Assembly: GCA_946531975.1 (NCBI GenBank)
Contig: CAMNAY010000082.1
Coordinates: 1 to 7,239 of the forward strand
Direction: 5' to 3'
Origin: an uncultured Ruminococcus sp.
Lineage (GTDB): Bacteria; Bacillota; Clostridia; Oscillospirales; Ruminococcaceae
DNA length: 7,239 nucleotides
The notes under the pieces were generated by a model. That model was not told where the DNA came from, did no database searches, and saw only the letters and a list, made by a program, of their open reading frames with translations. The position numbers and the translations under genes are program-made. Of this stretch, positions 6,789 through 7,239 are shown in pieces. Every line of letters begins with the position of its first letter. The first letter of the stretch is position 1.

Positions 6789-7239
6789 ATCAAAGACTCC
6801 CTTCCGCACCAGACGGCGGTGAATTTTTCATTGCGTATGTCGGGATGATAGGAATTTTTCGAGGCGCGCATACCGCTCTCTCCGAGATCCTCCTCACGGT
6901 TGAGATAATCCGCCTGCGGCAGACATTTTGCCATCTCATTCGCAACGACCGGCCATGCATGAGGGTAATTCGGAATGACCTTCTCAAAATGCACATCAAA
7001 AATGCCGGTCGAAATCTCAGAGATCACGGTCATACCGACGGGGCATTGTTCCGGCTCTGCGTAGAGCAGCAGACCGGAGAGATGCAGCGCATTCCAGTGT
7101 GCGGCTGCTTCCCGGATGCAGGCAAGCTCGGCAAGCAGGGAGCCTTCTGTCGGATCAGGACGGTTTGCAAGCCACTGTTCCGCGATTTTCACGGCGAGGT
7201 CAGCATTTTCAGCGATCAGCGGCTGAATCTGTGCATTGG
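6782..7239 (-). CDS. DUF2156 protein (MprF C-terminal-like), N-terminal part outside the window
   Basis: The frame is open to the window edge and gives 151 residues up to a TGA at 6784-6782; proteins of this family are usually about 300 residues, so roughly half is present. A GTG at 7192 lies in frame, but the reading continues upstream without a stop and resembles the family there, so it is treated as internal. Family hallmarks are HLSGLLLYAEPEQCPVGMT, FDVHFEKVIPNYPHAW (80-95) and YLNREEDLGESGMRASKNSY (111-130), then HPD. DUF2156 resembles the catalytic C-terminal domain of phosphatidylglycerol lysyltransferase (MprF), which has a GNAT-like fold and transfers aminoacyl groups from tRNA to lipid. 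Stand-alone members are mostly uncharacterised, so substrate and location are not known. The visible part has no membrane segment. Its last codons contain the ribosome binding site and ATG of the next gene, so translation of the two is probably coupled. Confidence 0.87.
   Translation of the reverse strand, partial: NAQIQPLIAENADLAVKIAEQWLANRPDPTEGSLLAELACIREAAAHWNALHLSGLLLYAEPEQCPVGMTVISEISTGIFDVHFEKVIPNYPHAWPVVANEMAKCLPQADYLNREEDLGESGMRASKNSYHPDIRNEKFTAVWCGRESLIC
6797..6803 (-). promoter_or_regulatory. Ribosome binding site fixing the start of the YkgJ-PepD gene
   Basis: AAGGGAG on the minus strand lies 8 nt before the ATG at 6788. That ATG overlaps the preceding TGA as ATGCTGA. The frame also allows a GTG at 6809, but that codon lies upstream of this site. 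The overlap and spacing favour the ATG, with ribosomes passing directly from the DUF2156 stop to the new start. Confidence 0.7.

Noticed and set aside
7190..7192. GTG as the true start of the DUF2156 gene.
   Set aside because: The frame stays open upstream to the window edge, the family is longer, and there is no clear ribosome binding site before it.

Overview
The window carries five protein-coding genes, all on the minus strand. They are read here from high to low coordinates, which is the direction of transcription. By eye G+C is in the mid-50s. The clostripain-type protease with a glycine-rich membrane-anchored N-terminus, the MprF-C-like (DUF2156) protein, the M20C dipeptidase and the Firmicutes-style SbcCD pair together suggest a Gram-positive gut anaerobe of the Clostridia, plausibly Oscillospirales/Ruminococcaceae. 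That placement is an inference from gene content, not from a marker gene.

Layout in transcription order: (1) 7239-6782, the C-terminal half of a DUF2156 protein that enters from outside the window. (2) 6788-4869, one uninterrupted reading frame joining an N-terminal YkgJ-type cysteine cluster (CxxCxxCC) to a complete PepD dipeptidase of family M20C; its ATG overlaps the stop of gene 1. (3) 4839-3703, SbcD, the Mre11-like nuclease, probably starting at TTG. (4) 3706-1082, SbcC, the Rad50-like ATPase, overlapping sbcD by ATGA. (5) After a 100-bp gap with a near-consensus promoter, 981-1, the N-terminal 327 residues of a membrane-anchored peptidase C11 (clostripain) that runs off the window. Genes 1-4 look like one operon: gaps are absent or about 30 bp, and two overlaps suggest translational coupling. 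The clostripain gene has its own promoter but no visible terminator shields it from the operon.

Functionally, SbcC and SbcD form a complex that opens and trims DNA ends and hairpins. PepD would hydrolyse dipeptides in the cytosol. The DUF2156 protein resembles the aminoacyl-tRNA-dependent lipid transferase domain of MprF. No common pathway for the four operon genes is evident. I see no RNA gene, CRISPR array, insertion sequence or phage gene, and no stretch over 300 bp without a gene. The most unusual item is the YkgJ-PepD fusion, with a possible internal translation start for stand-alone PepD at the junction. The rest is largely ordinary housekeeping sequence.
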